A stretch of DNA of 64,000 nt, taken from assembly GCF_038967635.1 (NCBI RefSeq), contig NZ_CP152413.1:8746001-8810000 (forward strand), in the 5' to 3' direction. Within the stretch, counting starts at the first letter, position 1; each line of letters begins with the position of its first letter. The notes below the pieces were generated by a model. That model was not told the origin of the DNA. It searched no databases and saw only the letters and a program-made list of their open reading frames with translations. Shown here piece after piece: positions 28,745-37,090 of this stretch. Source of the DNA: Bradyrhizobium sp. B124 (lineage in GTDB: Bacteria > Pseudomonadota > Alphaproteobacteria > Rhizobiales > Xanthobacteraceae). The translations under genes were made by a program, and so were the position numbers.

Positions 28745-30397
28745 ATGACCGCCAACGGCCGGACCAGATCGACGAACCGAGCGGCCATTGCTGCCGCCGT
28801 GTTGTTGCTGGTGTCTGTTGCCGGCTCGGCCTACGCCCAGAATTTCGTGAGATCACCGATCGGCGGCAGGCCGCTCTCCATCGGGCCGCGGGTCAATCCC
28901 GGCATCGGCGGGGCCGGTGGCGGGCTGGCTGACCGCGCGCCGCTCCACGGTCCGGCTACGTCGTGGACCGGCGATGGACCGCGATCGGGCATGCCGCCGC
29001 CCCGTGTGCATGACGCCCCCCGTTTCTCTGCCGACTGCGATGACGGCACGCGCCAATGCTCCGGCCGGCCGGTCTCCGTCAACAGTGGCGGCAAGGGCGC
29101 TGCGAGGAAGGGAAGGGCCGGCGGTGGCGGCAGCAGCCGCGCGCAGGACGTGGCGGCCACGCGAACCGTGCCGAACGAGCTCGTGGCGGAGATCGACGGC
29201 GCATTGACCGAGACCCAGACCGACGCGCTGGCGCGTCGCCATGGTCTGAGGCGGATCGCCTCGCAGAACATCCCGCTGCTCGGCGCGACGATCGGCCTGT
29301 TCCGCACAGCCGGCAATCGCTCCGCCGACGCGGTGGCCCGCGATCTCGCCAGCGACAGCAGCGTCCGCTCCGTGCAGCCGAACTACCGTTACGCGCTGCA
29401 GGACCAGAAGCCGGCAGCGGGCAGCAGTGATCCGGCGCAATACGCCCAGACGCAGCTGCATCTGCCCGAGGCGCACAGGCTGGCGCGCGGGATGAACGTC
29501 ACCATCGCCGTCATCGACTCCGGCATTGATGCCGCGCATGCGGAACTGGCCAACACGGTCGCGGATACGTTCGATGCGCTCGGCAGCAAGGATGGCCCGC
29601 ATGCCCACGGCACCGCCGTCGCCGGGGTGATCGCGGCGCGCGTCAGGCTGACGGGGAGTGCGCCGGAAGTGCGGATCTTGGCGATCCGCGCCTTCGGCGC
29701 GGCCGCCGGCGGCGCTGAGAGTACGTCCTATGTGATCCTCAGGAGCCTCGATTACGCGGTGGCGCACGGCGCGCAGATCGTGAACATGAGCTTTGCCGGA
29801 CCGCAGGACGCACTTGTCGCGCGCGCCGTGGCCGCCGCCGCGGCGAGGGACGTCGTGCTGGTTGCCGCGGCCGGCAATGCCGGCCCGAAGTCGCCGCCGC
29901 TCTATCCCGCCGCCAATCCCGATGTGATCGCCGTCGGCGGCATCGATGCCGGCGAGCGGCTGATGGCGGCCTCGAACCGCGGCAGCTACGTCGCGTTGGC
30001 GGCGCCGGGCGCCGATCTCCTCGTGCCGGTGCCGGACGGCAAATATCAGCTGATGTCGGGCACCTCCTTTTCGGCCGCGTTCGTCAGCGGCATCGCGGCA
30101 CTGGTGCTGGAGCGCAATCCGGCATTGAAGCCCGCCGAGGTGCGCAAGGTCCTGACCGGCACGGCCCGCGATCTCGGGGCACCCGGACGTGATGACCTGT
30201 TCGGCGCCGGGGAGGCGGACGCGCTTGCTGCGGTGACGGCGGCGACCAGCGCGCCGGTCGCGGCCACTGTGGACGAACCGCCGCAGCCTGCAAAGGCAGC
30301 GGACGGCAATAACACTTCCGTGAGCCGCGCGTTGAATGAACCCGCGCCGTCGATCGCAGCGGACGATTCCGCGGCAAATCACCGTGCTGCGCAGTGA
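28745..30397 (+). CDS. Exported S8 family (subtilisin-like) serine peptidase
   Basis: 550 residues. Signal peptide with cleavage near AYA-QN (about 31), a Gly/Pro-rich region (35-135), a propeptide-like domain (about 139-220, NELVAEIDGALTETQTDALA to VRSVQPNYRY), then the catalytic domain. The triad is readable: Asp258 in VIDSGID, His288 in HAHGTAVAG, Ser441 in SGTSFSAAFVSG; the oxyanion Asn is in AAAGNAGP. The C-terminal tail is Ala/Pro-rich. It starts 37 bp after the anti-sigma gene in the same operon. Likely periplasmic or secreted; it may process the anti-sigma factor or respond to the stress the sigma factor governs. Confidence 0.9.
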   Translation: MTANGRTRSTNRAAIAAAVLLLVSVAGSAYAQNFVRSPIGGRPLSIGPRVNPGIGGAGGGLADRAPLHGPATSWTGDGPRSGMPPPRVHDAPRFSADCDDGTRQCSGRPVSVNSGGKGAARKGRAGGGGSSRAQDVAATRTVPNELVAEIDGALTETQTDALARRHGLRRIASQNIPLLGATIGLFRTAGNRSADAVARDLASDSSVRSVQPNYRYALQDQKPAAGSSDPAQYAQTQLHLPEAHRLARGMNVTIAVIDSGIDAAHAELANTVADTFDALGSKDGPHAHGTAVAGVIAARVRLTGSAPEVRILAIRAFGAAAGGAESTSYVILRSLDYAVAHGAQIVNMSFAGPQDALVARAVAAAAARDVVLVAAAGNAGPKSPPLYPAANPDVIAVGGIDAGERLMAASNRGSYVALAAPGADLLVPVPDGKYQLMSGTSFSAAFVSGIAALVLERNPALKPAEVRKVLTGTARDLGAPGRDDLFGAGEADALAAVTAATSAPVAATVDEPPQPAKAADGNNTSVSRALNEPAPSIAADDSAANHRAAQ

Positions 30398-30469
30398 TTT
30401 CCGGTGCCGGACGCCCGCAGCGGTGCGATGGAACCGGGCGGCGAAAAGGTTAAAAAAATCGCCGGCGAT

Positions 30470-30613
30470 TTGAACGTCCGCCGTCCTCTCACGACTTATG
30501 TGTGTGGGAGCGGTTTATCCCTCCCCGGCTGTATCAGGCGCGAGCGCCCATCCACCCCAAGCGCCCATATGGCTTTGACCCGTCCGGTTGTCCCCCCGGA
30601 CGGGTCTTTCATT
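30470..30613 (+). ncRNA. Candidate small transcript ending at a strong terminator
   Basis: Within the 542-bp gap after the subtilase gene, an ECF-like promoter GAAC-N16-CGAC (30472-30495) is followed about 80 bp later by a strong intrinsic terminator. The stretch between has no convincing coding sequence but has GC-rich paired segments. It could be a small RNA of about 110 nt, or the 3' end of the operon transcript. No known RNA family was recognised. Confidence 0.3.
30577..30613 (+). terminator. Rho-independent terminator
   Basis: Perfect 11-bp stem GACCCGTCCGG (30577-30587) / CCGGACGGGTC (30596-30606) with an 8-nt loop, followed by TTTCATTTT. It lies 180 bp downstream of the subtilase stop. 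The rest of the gap to 30939 shows nothing recognisable. Confidence 0.85.
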
Positions 30614-30939
30614 TTGGGGGCACCCTTGCATGACGGACTGGCCGGACGCGGTCGCGCTGCGTGATCGCGGTGGGATGCGCGCTGCGGCCGCGGCTGTTTG
30701 CTGTGGATCGTTCGGCTGCGCAGCGTTCGGGAGCGACGCACATCGCCACCATGCAAGTCGATGACGTGACGATGCTTCGGGCAAGAAACTCCGTAGTCGA
30801 GCGGACTTCCTTCATCGCCCGTCCGCGATTAGGAATTTGGTTAGACTTTATTTACCTTTTCCACAGAATATCAGTGTCGCGTCCAGTTGATTCGGTTCGG
30901 TTGCGTCTGCGTCCGTTTCTTTCCCTGCGGGCAAGTTGA

Positions 30940-31437
30940 ATGACACATCGGACCGACGTGGCCAGAGGCCAGGAGATCGTTGCACGCTGGTGCAACCTTG
31001 CCGAGCAAAGGCTGGAGCACCTCAACGAGCTGTTCGAAACCGGACGCTGGCGCCGCTATCACAGCGAGCAGGCCTTTCTCGAGAATGTCAGGGAAGCGCG
31101 GGCCGCGGTCGACATCTGGCGCGAATTGCTGACCCGCGAAGCTTCGCTCGACAATTCGCCGGTCGATCTGTCCTGGCTCGGACGCGGCAAGTCGAAGCTG
31201 CCGCCGCCGCGCGATCTTTCGCCGGCGCAGCAGCGCCGCTCGGAGGCTGCGACATTGGCGGAGGCGGCGATGACCGCGGTCGCGGCCGCGATGGAAACGG
31301 CGGCCGAGGTCCTGGAGCAGCCGCCCGTTGTGGCCGACGCGCCGCCGCTGGAGATGCCCCCTCCGGTCATGCCGCCGCCGGTGCTCGATCTCGACACCAT
31401 CCAGCGGCGCTATCCGTTGCTGCGCAACGCGCTGTAG
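30940..31437 (+). CDS. TIGR03809-like protein, unknown function
   Basis: 165 residues: a conserved-looking N-terminal half (LAEKRLEHLNELFETGRWR-type sequence, here EQRLEHLNELFETGRWRRY) and an Ala/Pro/Glu-rich C-terminal half (about 95-150) ending IQRRYPLLRNAL. No signal peptide; probably cytoplasmic. I recall a Bradyrhizobiaceae family (TIGR03809) of this kind found beside the Tat-exported repeat protein family TIGR03808, matching the convergent neighbour 8 bp away. Function unknown. Confidence 0.65.
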   Translation: MTHRTDVARGQEIVARWCNLAEQRLEHLNELFETGRWRRYHSEQAFLENVREARAAVDIWRELLTREASLDNSPVDLSWLGRGKSKLPPPRDLSPAQQRRSEAATLAEAAMTAVAAAMETAAEVLEQPPVVADAPPLEMPPPVMPPPVLDLDTIQRRYPLLRNAL

Positions 31438-31445
31438 GCCGAAGG

Positions 31446-32825
31446 TTAGCGCCGCACCGCGTTGGCGCCGACCACGAGCTGCGCATATTGCTGGGCGCCG
31501 CCCACTGACAGGTCGGTGGTCACAGGGCGGGCGTGATCGAGCCCGACCACCGCGCCGCGCGGGGTTTCCGAGATCATGTTGTTGTTGATCAGCGCGGTGC
31601 CGGCGCCTGGCACCACCGAGACGCCGATGCCGACGAACGCCTTGCGCACGACATTGCCTGAGATCGCGACGTCGCGCAGATACTTGCCCCAGCCCGCGAC
31701 GATGCCGAAGGTCGGTGCGTTCTCGATCACGTTGCCGGTGACGGCGCTGTCGGCCTCGACATAGATGCCGATGCCGGCGCCGTCGTTCGGGTCGGTGCCA
31801 ACAGGGCGCTTCGGCAGCAAATTGCGGATGATGTTGCCCTGGACCACCGCGATGCGGCCGCCTTCGTTGAAATTGCACACGGAGACGCCGATCGCGGCGC
31901 CGTCGACGGTGTTGTTGGCAATGACCGCGGCCTCGAACGCGAACTCCGAATAGAGCGCGACCTCGCGGACATTGCTGACGCTGTTGTCGGTGATGTGGAT
32001 GTTGGAGGCCGAATTGCCGCGCACTGCCGAGAAGTCGCAGTTGCTGATGCGGTTGCCGCGCACGATCACATTGCCGGCGCGGAAGGCGTTGATGGCGTTG
32101 CCGTACTGCCCGGAGCCGCCGGGACCGGCCTTGATGTCCTCGATCCGGTTGTCGGCGACGATCGAGCCGTCGTCGCCGATCGCGGTGCGCAGGATCTCGA
32201 TGCCGTTGTCGTTGGCGCCCTTGATGGTGTTGCGCGAGACGATGAGGCCGAGCGCGTCGAACGATACCAGCGCGGTCGACGCGATGCCGGTGAAGATGTT
32301 GTTGCTAACGTCGCCCGACATCTGCTCGAACCAGATGCCGCTGCCGCCGCTGCCGGTGAACTGGCAATCGGTGATGCGGATGTCGCGGCCGGACAAGCAA
32401 TGGACCAGGCCGCGCCGCGCCGGCAGCGGAACGTTGCCGCCGTCGAAGGTAAGGCCCATCAGGACGATGCCGCCGGCGCCTTCGCCCTCCAGCAGCGAGG
32501 CGCCGCCGTTGAACACCAGCCGGCTGGCGCCGCGGACGCCGATCAGCTGGCTGCCGGGCGCAAGCCGCAACAGGCCGGTGCGGTAGATGCCGGGCGGGAA
32601 CGCCAGCGGCACCTGCGCGCGCGCGGCATCATCGATCGCGCGCTGCAGATTGCGGGTCTGGTCGTCGGGGCTGCCGGGACGGACGCCATATTGCGTAACG
32701 TCGCGGCCGAGCGAGCCGGCAGATTGCGCGGCAGCGCGCGCAGCATCCGGCGACATCGCAAGCGCGCCGGCTGCGCCGGCGACGGTTGCTCCGATCAGAT
32801 GGCGGCGGTTGACGTCCATGGGCAT
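31446..32825 (-). CDS. Tat-translocated right-handed beta-helix repeat protein (TIGR03808-like)
   Basis: 459 residues. The N-terminus MPMDVNRRHLIGATVAGAAG is a twin-arginine signal (cleavage near residues 30-35). The body is built of about 20-residue repeats with NNI, GN.I and G..V steps (e.g. ITDCQFTGSGGSGIWFEQMS, VIVRGNRISNCDFSAVRGNS), typical of parallel beta-helix (pectate-lyase-like) proteins. No catalytic residues are assignable; a polysaccharide- or surface-related role is plausible. The start at 32825 or 32819 is chosen because the signal peptide begins there; a longer ORF upstream has no conserved sequence. Confidence 0.8.
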   Translation of the reverse strand: MPMDVNRRHLIGATVAGAAGALAMSPDAARAAAQSAGSLGRDVTQYGVRPGSPDDQTRNLQRAIDDAARAQVPLAFPPGIYRTGLLRLAPGSQLIGVRGASRLVFNGGASLLEGEGAGGIVLMGLTFDGGNVPLPARRGLVHCLSGRDIRITDCQFTGSGGSGIWFEQMSGDVSNNIFTGIASTALVSFDALGLIVSRNTIKGANDNGIEILRTAIGDDGSIVADNRIEDIKAGPGGSGQYGNAINAFRAGNVIVRGNRISNCDFSAVRGNSASNIHITDNSVSNVREVALYSEFAFEAAVIANNTVDGAAIGVSVCNFNEGGRIAVVQGNIIRNLLPKRPVGTDPNDGAGIGIYVEADSAVTGNVIENAPTFGIVAGWGKYLRDVAISGNVVRKAFVGIGVSVVPGAGTALINNNMISETPRGAVVGLDHARPVTTDLSVGGAQQYAQLVVGANAVRR

Positions 32826-32966
32826 GGCCCTCGCTGAAGGCGCGAGCAGTGACCTTCGTTGCTGATTAGGTAACGCGAAATGCGCCGCTGCCTGGTGAAC
32901 ATGCCGACGCAGCCGGCTGTTTGTTGGCGGTAGGGTTAATCTCGGGTGCAGCAGGTCAGCGCGCGT

Positions 32967-33150
32967 CGTTAACGAGAGGTGGCCTGCCTCGCAACTGCGG
33001 GTGGTGGCGAAGGAATTCCCGGCCGCAGCCGTGCGCTGCCAAAATATCGAAAACAACCCCATGCAAAGTAGGCTGCGGCTGCCGGCGTTCGACGAGGCAA
33101 CTTGACACGTCGGGCAACTCAGGGATATTCTTCCAATATTCCGAAATCAT
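32967..33150. repeat. Possible dispersed intergenic sequence
   Basis: The stretch with CCAAAATATCGAAAACAACC and CTTGACACGTCGGGCAA resembles intergenic sequence I remember from several Bradyrhizobium and Rhodopseudomonas loci. There is no second copy in this window, so the repeat status rests on memory only. An ORF runs through it but its start is better placed downstream. The rest of the 32826-33193 gap shows nothing else. Confidence 0.3.
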
Positions 33151-33193
33151 GCACGCTCCTCACGCGCGACAGGTTGTGCGTGGAGGTTCCGCT

Positions 33194-33580
33194 ATGCGTC
33201 GACGAGGATGCGCAGTTGTCCGCAGCCCCATGAACCACTCGAACCCGGCACCGCTCATATTCCTCGCTATGATCCCCATGGGCGTGGTTTTGTTTGGAGG
33301 CTTGCAGCTCTTTTCCCATTACCTCTGCGAGGTTAGGTTAGGAGCCGCGGCCGTCGAATTTGTCATCCTCAAAAGATTTGTTGTTTGGGCGATCCCGCGC
33401 GATGAGATCATGAGATTTGAAAAGATCTCTTTTTGGGAGGCAGGTTTCACCTGGGCCATTAATCTCGTGAACCGTCCGTTCGGGCCGTATGTTCTCCTTC
33501 ATCGCGACCGGGGCATTTTTCGGAAAGTCATTGTGACGCCGAGGGATGCGGACGCATTTTGCCACGCGTTTAGAGAGTAG
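33194..33580 (+). CDS. Small membrane protein, unknown function
   Basis: 128 residues from ATG 33194, chosen because GGAGG lies 7 nt upstream; ATGs at 33149 and 33230 are alternatives. One clear hydrophobic segment (PLIFLAMIPMGVVLFGGLQL) is followed by a short PH-like or YcxB-like pattern (FVILKRFVVWAIPRDEIMRF ... FRKVIVTPRDADAFCHAF), as in small proteins with one TM and a beta-rich domain. Base composition is clearly lower in GC than in neighbouring genes, hinting at a separate origin. No family is assigned. Confidence 0.55.
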   Translation: MRRRGCAVVRSPMNHSNPAPLIFLAMIPMGVVLFGGLQLFSHYLCEVRLGAAAVEFVILKRFVVWAIPRDEIMRFEKISFWEAGFTWAINLVNRPFGPYVLLHRDRGIFRKVIVTPRDADAFCHAFRE

Positions 33581-33706
33581 TGGGCAACAACAGCTTGAGC
33601 CACGTTGGCGCTTACGGTCTTGTCACTCCGGCCCTTCGCAAGGGGGGGCGCCGGTTACCAATATCCTCAACTTTGTCGCGCCTGACCGTCGTGCCGGGAA
33701 TCCGAG

Positions 33707-34801
33707 CTAACCCAACGAGCGCTTCTCCAGAGCCACCGCGATCTTCTCCAGGGCAGCGTTCTTGCGCTGCATTTCGGCGACCTCCTGTTCGCAAATCTCG
33801 ACCATTGTCCGCCCGGAGAACCGTCCGCGCGCCTGCATGCCTAGTCGGCGACAGAGCCATGCCGCGGCCGCTAGAAAGACAGCAGTAGCAAGCCATGACG
33901 ACACCTGACCCGGATCGGAGTCCGCGATGGCGTGACGGAAATCGCCCTTTGACCAGTACGCCTTGGCGCGATTGCTGCGGGCGTCGTTGTCCTTCGGATC
34001 GAGCGCGGTCATCTGATCGTAGTCGGCGATGGCGCGCTCAAGGTCCCCCTTGGCTTGGTAAGCGTAGGCGCGGTTATAGTAGGCGTCCCTGTATCTTGGA
34101 TAGAGCGCGATCGCCTGACTTGAATCGGCTATGGCGCGATCGAGATCACCCTTCGCCCGGTATGCAGTGGCGCGATTGTAGTAGGCGAGCGCATATTTCG
34201 GATCGAGCGCGATCGCCTCGTCGTAGTCGGCGATGGCACGATCAAGGTCGCCTTTGGCCCAGTAGGCGTTGCCGCGCGTGATGAGGGTAGCCTTGTTGTT
34301 CGCATCCAGCTGGATACTGCTGGTGTAGTCCGCGATGGCACGGTCGTTGTCCCCTTTGGCCTGATAGGCATAGCCGCGCTCGCCGTATCCGACCTGCTTT
34401 CCATAGTGCGACAGACCGCTTTCGAATGCCTGGTTGGCGTCCGCTATCGCGCGGTCGTAGTCGTGCCGTTGATTGTAGATATGTGACCGGTTGAGCAACG
34501 AGTCGGCAGCTTTCGGATCAATCCGGATCGCCTCAGTGTAGTCCTTGAAGGCGCGATCGACCCGATCGGCGTCGTTTGTCCATGACGAGGAGTAACCGCG
34601 CTGATGATACAATTTGGACAAGCGCCGATCACTGTAGTCTCCGCTTTCGATCGCCCGTGTGCAGGCGGCGATCGTCGCGGCCGCGGTCTCCTGCGATCCC
34701 TTCAAGCACACCTGTTGATCATCGGCCGCCGCAGCCCGGCTGAGGGCTGCGGCGAGTGCCAGAGCAACTATCCAGAGATGCGCAGAGGTCCCCGAGCGCA
34801 T
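33707..34801 (-). CDS. Exported TPR-repeat protein with C-terminal membrane anchor
   Basis: 364 residues from the ATG at 34801, which has GGGAG 9 nt upstream; an ATG at 34810 would sit directly on that motif. Signal peptide (about 1-26, ending SRAAAADDQ), then about seven TPR units of 34 residues with the core AIADYDEAIALDPKYALAYY, then a TM segment (VSSWLATAVFLAAAAWLCRR) and a cytoplasmic helix ending EQEVAEMQRKNAALEKIAVA. The TPRs should lie in the periplasm and bind a protein partner. The C-terminal helix is nearly repeated in the neighbouring gene. Confidence 0.75.
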   Translation of the reverse strand: MRSGTSAHLWIVALALAAALSRAAAADDQQVCLKGSQETAAATIAACTRAIESGDYSDRRLSKLYHQRGYSSSWTNDADRVDRAFKDYTEAIRIDPKAADSLLNRSHIYNQRHDYDRAIADANQAFESGLSHYGKQVGYGERGYAYQAKGDNDRAIADYTSSIQLDANNKATLITRGNAYWAKGDLDRAIADYDEAIALDPKYALAYYNRATAYRAKGDLDRAIADSSQAIALYPRYRDAYYNRAYAYQAKGDLERAIADYDQMTALDPKDNDARSNRAKAYWSKGDFRHAIADSDPGQVSSWLATAVFLAAAAWLCRRLGMQARGRFSGRTMVEICEQEVAEMQRKNAALEKIAVALEKRSLG

Positions 34802-34833
34802 ATCGTTCATCTCCCGATGCGCCAGTGTCCGAG

Positions 34834-35154
34834 CTAGCCCGCAGACGGCTTTTCCAGAGCCGTCGCGATCCTCTCCAACAACGCATTCGTGCGCTGAGAT
34901 TCTGCGACCTGCTGCTCATAGAGATCGACCCAACTTGTTCCGGATGATGTGCGGTAACTCCTGCGTGAGATCCACAGCCAGAAGCCCATCAGCACCAGGA
35001 ACGGCAACCAGGACACAATCAGACCGATCACCCAAGACGGTGAACCGCCGCCCGGCTTATTCATGAACGTGAACCATACGAGGAGAGCACCGACGAGCGC
35101 GACCCAGATCGCAACCAACAGAATCCAAGAGCGAGTTTTGGTCGTTCCGGCCAC
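34834..35154 (-). CDS. Small two-TM membrane protein with shared C-terminal helix
   Basis: 106 residues from GTG 35154, preceded by AAAGGGA; a longer ORF starts at ATG 35262 but its extra N-terminus looks non-coding. Two TM segments (WILLVAIWVALVGALLVWFT; GLIVSWLPFLVLMGFWLW) flank a short loop, followed by a basic stretch and the helix EQQVAESQRTNALLERIATA. The last TM resembles the second TM of FtsH-type proteins, without the ATPase. The tail matches that of the downstream TPR protein at 14 of 20 positions. The gap to that gene is 32 bp, so co-transcription is likely. Confidence 0.6.
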   Translation of the reverse strand: MAGTTKTRSWILLVAIWVALVGALLVWFTFMNKPGGGSPSWVIGLIVSWLPFLVLMGFWLWISRRSYRTSSGTSWVDLYEQQVAESQRTNALLERIATALEKPSAG

Positions 35155-35296
35155 GGCAGTTCCCTTTGGTAGGTCCAACGAGGCGCATGCTATCACTGGT
35201 TGATCGACGTTTCCCATGCCTGGCGGGGCAGCCGTTGCCGTGTGGTTAGCCGTTCGTTGCAAGATCGATGAAAAGCTGTTCGAGGTCTGTCCGCGC

Positions 35297-35944
35297 TCAC
35301 GCGCGTGCGGCGTGCCGCGTCAGTTTCACCAGCTCCAGCAGCATGGCTTCGCCGGCATCGACGAGCGCTTTCAGCGTGATGGATGATTTGCCTGATGCGG
35401 CCGTGCCGTCATGGGCGAGCGGCGGAACATGGACGAATTGTGCGAGGCGTAACTCGTTGTCGTCGTCGACGGCCTCGATCGCGCGCCAGCTCAGATAGTT
35501 GCAGAGATAGCTGCCGGCATCGCGCGACATCCGTGCATCGATGCCGGTGGCCAGCGCGGCGCGCCGCAGCTTTTCGCTGTGCGGCCCGAACACCTGCGCA
35601 TCGGCGCCGCCTGCGATCGATCCCTTGCGCGCGTGCTGGCGGCCGGCATCGGGGAAGCGCGTCGTCACCGCGTTGCGGGCGCGGCTTTCGATCCGCAGGT
35701 GCGAGGTGCGGCCGGCGAGGCCGAACATCAACAGCGCCTGCGGGCGATGTCGTGCGATCAGCTCGGGCAATTCGCGATCGACGGCTGCGTAGGTGACGTC
35801 GAAGATGTGGCTCGTCAGCACGACGCTGTCGAAGGCCGGCCGGCGCAACCCGGTCAGCCGCTTCACGAGCGCCATGGTCGGGTTGAACGGCGCACCCGGG
35901 AACGGCCCGAAGCCGGTCACGAGGATGCGCAGATTGCCGCTCAA
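35297..35944 (-). CDS. pcp: Pyroglutamyl-peptidase I (peptidase C15)
   Basis: 215 residues from a TTG that overlaps the meaB stop codon (ATTGA). It begins LRILVTGFGPFPGAPFNPT, the family opening. The catalytic residues are readable: Glu in FGLAGRTSHLRIESRARN, Cys in SRDAGSYLCNYLSW, His in FVHVPPLAHD. The enzyme removes N-terminal pyroglutamate from peptides in the cytoplasm. Length matches the family (about 215). The ORF extends much further upstream, but that part is the meaB gene read in another frame. Confidence 0.88.
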   Translation of the reverse strand: MSGNLRILVTGFGPFPGAPFNPTMALVKRLTGLRRPAFDSVVLTSHIFDVTYAAVDRELPELIARHRPQALLMFGLAGRTSHLRIESRARNAVTTRFPDAGRQHARKGSIAGGADAQVFGPHSEKLRRAALATGIDARMSRDAGSYLCNYLSWRAIEAVDDDNELRLAQFVHVPPLAHDGTAASGKSSITLKALVDAGEAMLLELVKLTRHAARA

Positions 35945-36933
35945 TGCAGCATCTCCGCGATCTGCTCGGCGGCGACCGCGGGCGAGATGCGGCCGCCGGC
36001 GACCTCGGTCTCCATCTTCTTGACCCTGGCGCGGATCGCAGCGTCCGAGCGCAGCCGCGCCATCATCCGGCCTTCCAGCATCGACCACATCCACTTCACC
36101 TGCTGCTCGCGGCGGCGGGCCTCGAATTCGCCCGAGGCGTTCATCGCGGTGCGGTGGTCGAGGATCTTCTGCCAGAGCCGGTCGAGCCCGGCGCCGGTCA
36201 GCGCCGAATAGGTCTCGACCGGCGGATGCCAGTGTTCGGAGCGCGGCGCGAGGATATGCAGCGCGCTGCGATAATCGGCGGCGGCGAGGTTGGCGCGCTT
36301 GAGGTTGTCGCCGTCGGCCTTGTTGATCGCGATCATGTCGGCGAGCTCGACGAGGCCCTTCTTGATGCCTTGCAGCTCGTCGCCGGCGCCCGGCAGCATC
36401 AGCGCCAGGAAGAAGTCGGTCATGTCGCAAACCGCGGTCTCGGACTGCCCGATGCCGACGGTCTCGACCAGCACGACGTCGAAGCCTGCGGCCTCGCACA
36501 ACAGCATCGCCTCGCGGGTCTTCGCCGCGACGCCGCCGAGCGTGCCCGAGGACGGCGAGGGGCGGATGAAGGCCTGGTCGGAGACGGCGAGCCGCGCCAT
36601 CCGCGTCTTGTCGCCGAGGATCGAGCCGCCGGTGCGCGCCGAGGAGGGATCGACCGCCAGCACCGCGACCTTGTGACCGCGCTCGATCAGGAACATGCCG
36701 AGCGCATCGATGGTGGTCGACTTGCCGACGCCGGGCGAGCCGGTGATGCCGACCCGCACCGCCTTGCCGGTGTCGGGCAACAGCGCCTGCACCAGCTCAC
36801 GCGCCGCCGCCTGATGATCGCCGCGCCGGCTCTCGACCAGCGTGATCGCCCGCGCCAGCGCGGCGCGGTGGCCGGCGCGGAGCTGCTTGGCGAGGGCGTG
36901 GATGTCGGGAGAGGCGGGCTTCGGCGAGGTCAT
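35941..36933 (-). CDS. meaB: MeaB/ArgK family GTPase, methylmalonyl-CoA mutase chaperone
   Basis: 330 residues. Walker A GITGSPGVGKSTTIDAL, the family signature AVDPSSARTGGSILGDKTRM, the switch motif VETVGIGQSETAVCDMTDF and the base-recognition NKADGDN are all present. MeaB protects adenosylcobalamin-dependent methylmalonyl-CoA mutase from inactivation and gates cofactor loading. Its client subunits are encoded on the same strand at 38419-40575 and 41055-42929, with two unrelated genes between. It is translationally coupled to pcp downstream. Confidence 0.92.
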   Translation of the reverse strand: MTSPKPASPDIHALAKQLRAGHRAALARAITLVESRRGDHQAAARELVQALLPDTGKAVRVGITGSPGVGKSTTIDALGMFLIERGHKVAVLAVDPSSARTGGSILGDKTRMARLAVSDQAFIRPSPSSGTLGGVAAKTREAMLLCEAAGFDVVLVETVGIGQSETAVCDMTDFFLALMLPGAGDELQGIKKGLVELADMIAINKADGDNLKRANLAAADYRSALHILAPRSEHWHPPVETYSALTGAGLDRLWQKILDHRTAMNASGEFEARRREQQVKWMWSMLEGRMMARLRSDAAIRARVKKMETEVAGGRISPAVAAEQIAEMLH

Positions 36934-37090
36934 GGCCTTGGTTTACAACGGCTGCCGGTTGCAGGCGAGGGCGGAGTCCGCACTCGTCCCCGATCAATCG
37001 CGAGATCGGAAATCGGGTGGGCGCGCCCGCCGCCGTGCGGTTGATCAGAGCCCGTTCCGCATCACTGCGGACCAACATCCGGAGCCTGCC

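Noticed and set aside
30404..30664. 86-residue ORF after the subtilase gene
   Set aside because: It runs through a strong intrinsic terminator and has no ribosome binding site or known domain.
35945..36499. N-terminal extension of the pyroglutamyl peptidase frame
   Set aside because: This stretch is meaB read in another frame; the peptidase fold begins at the TTG overlapping the meaB stop.
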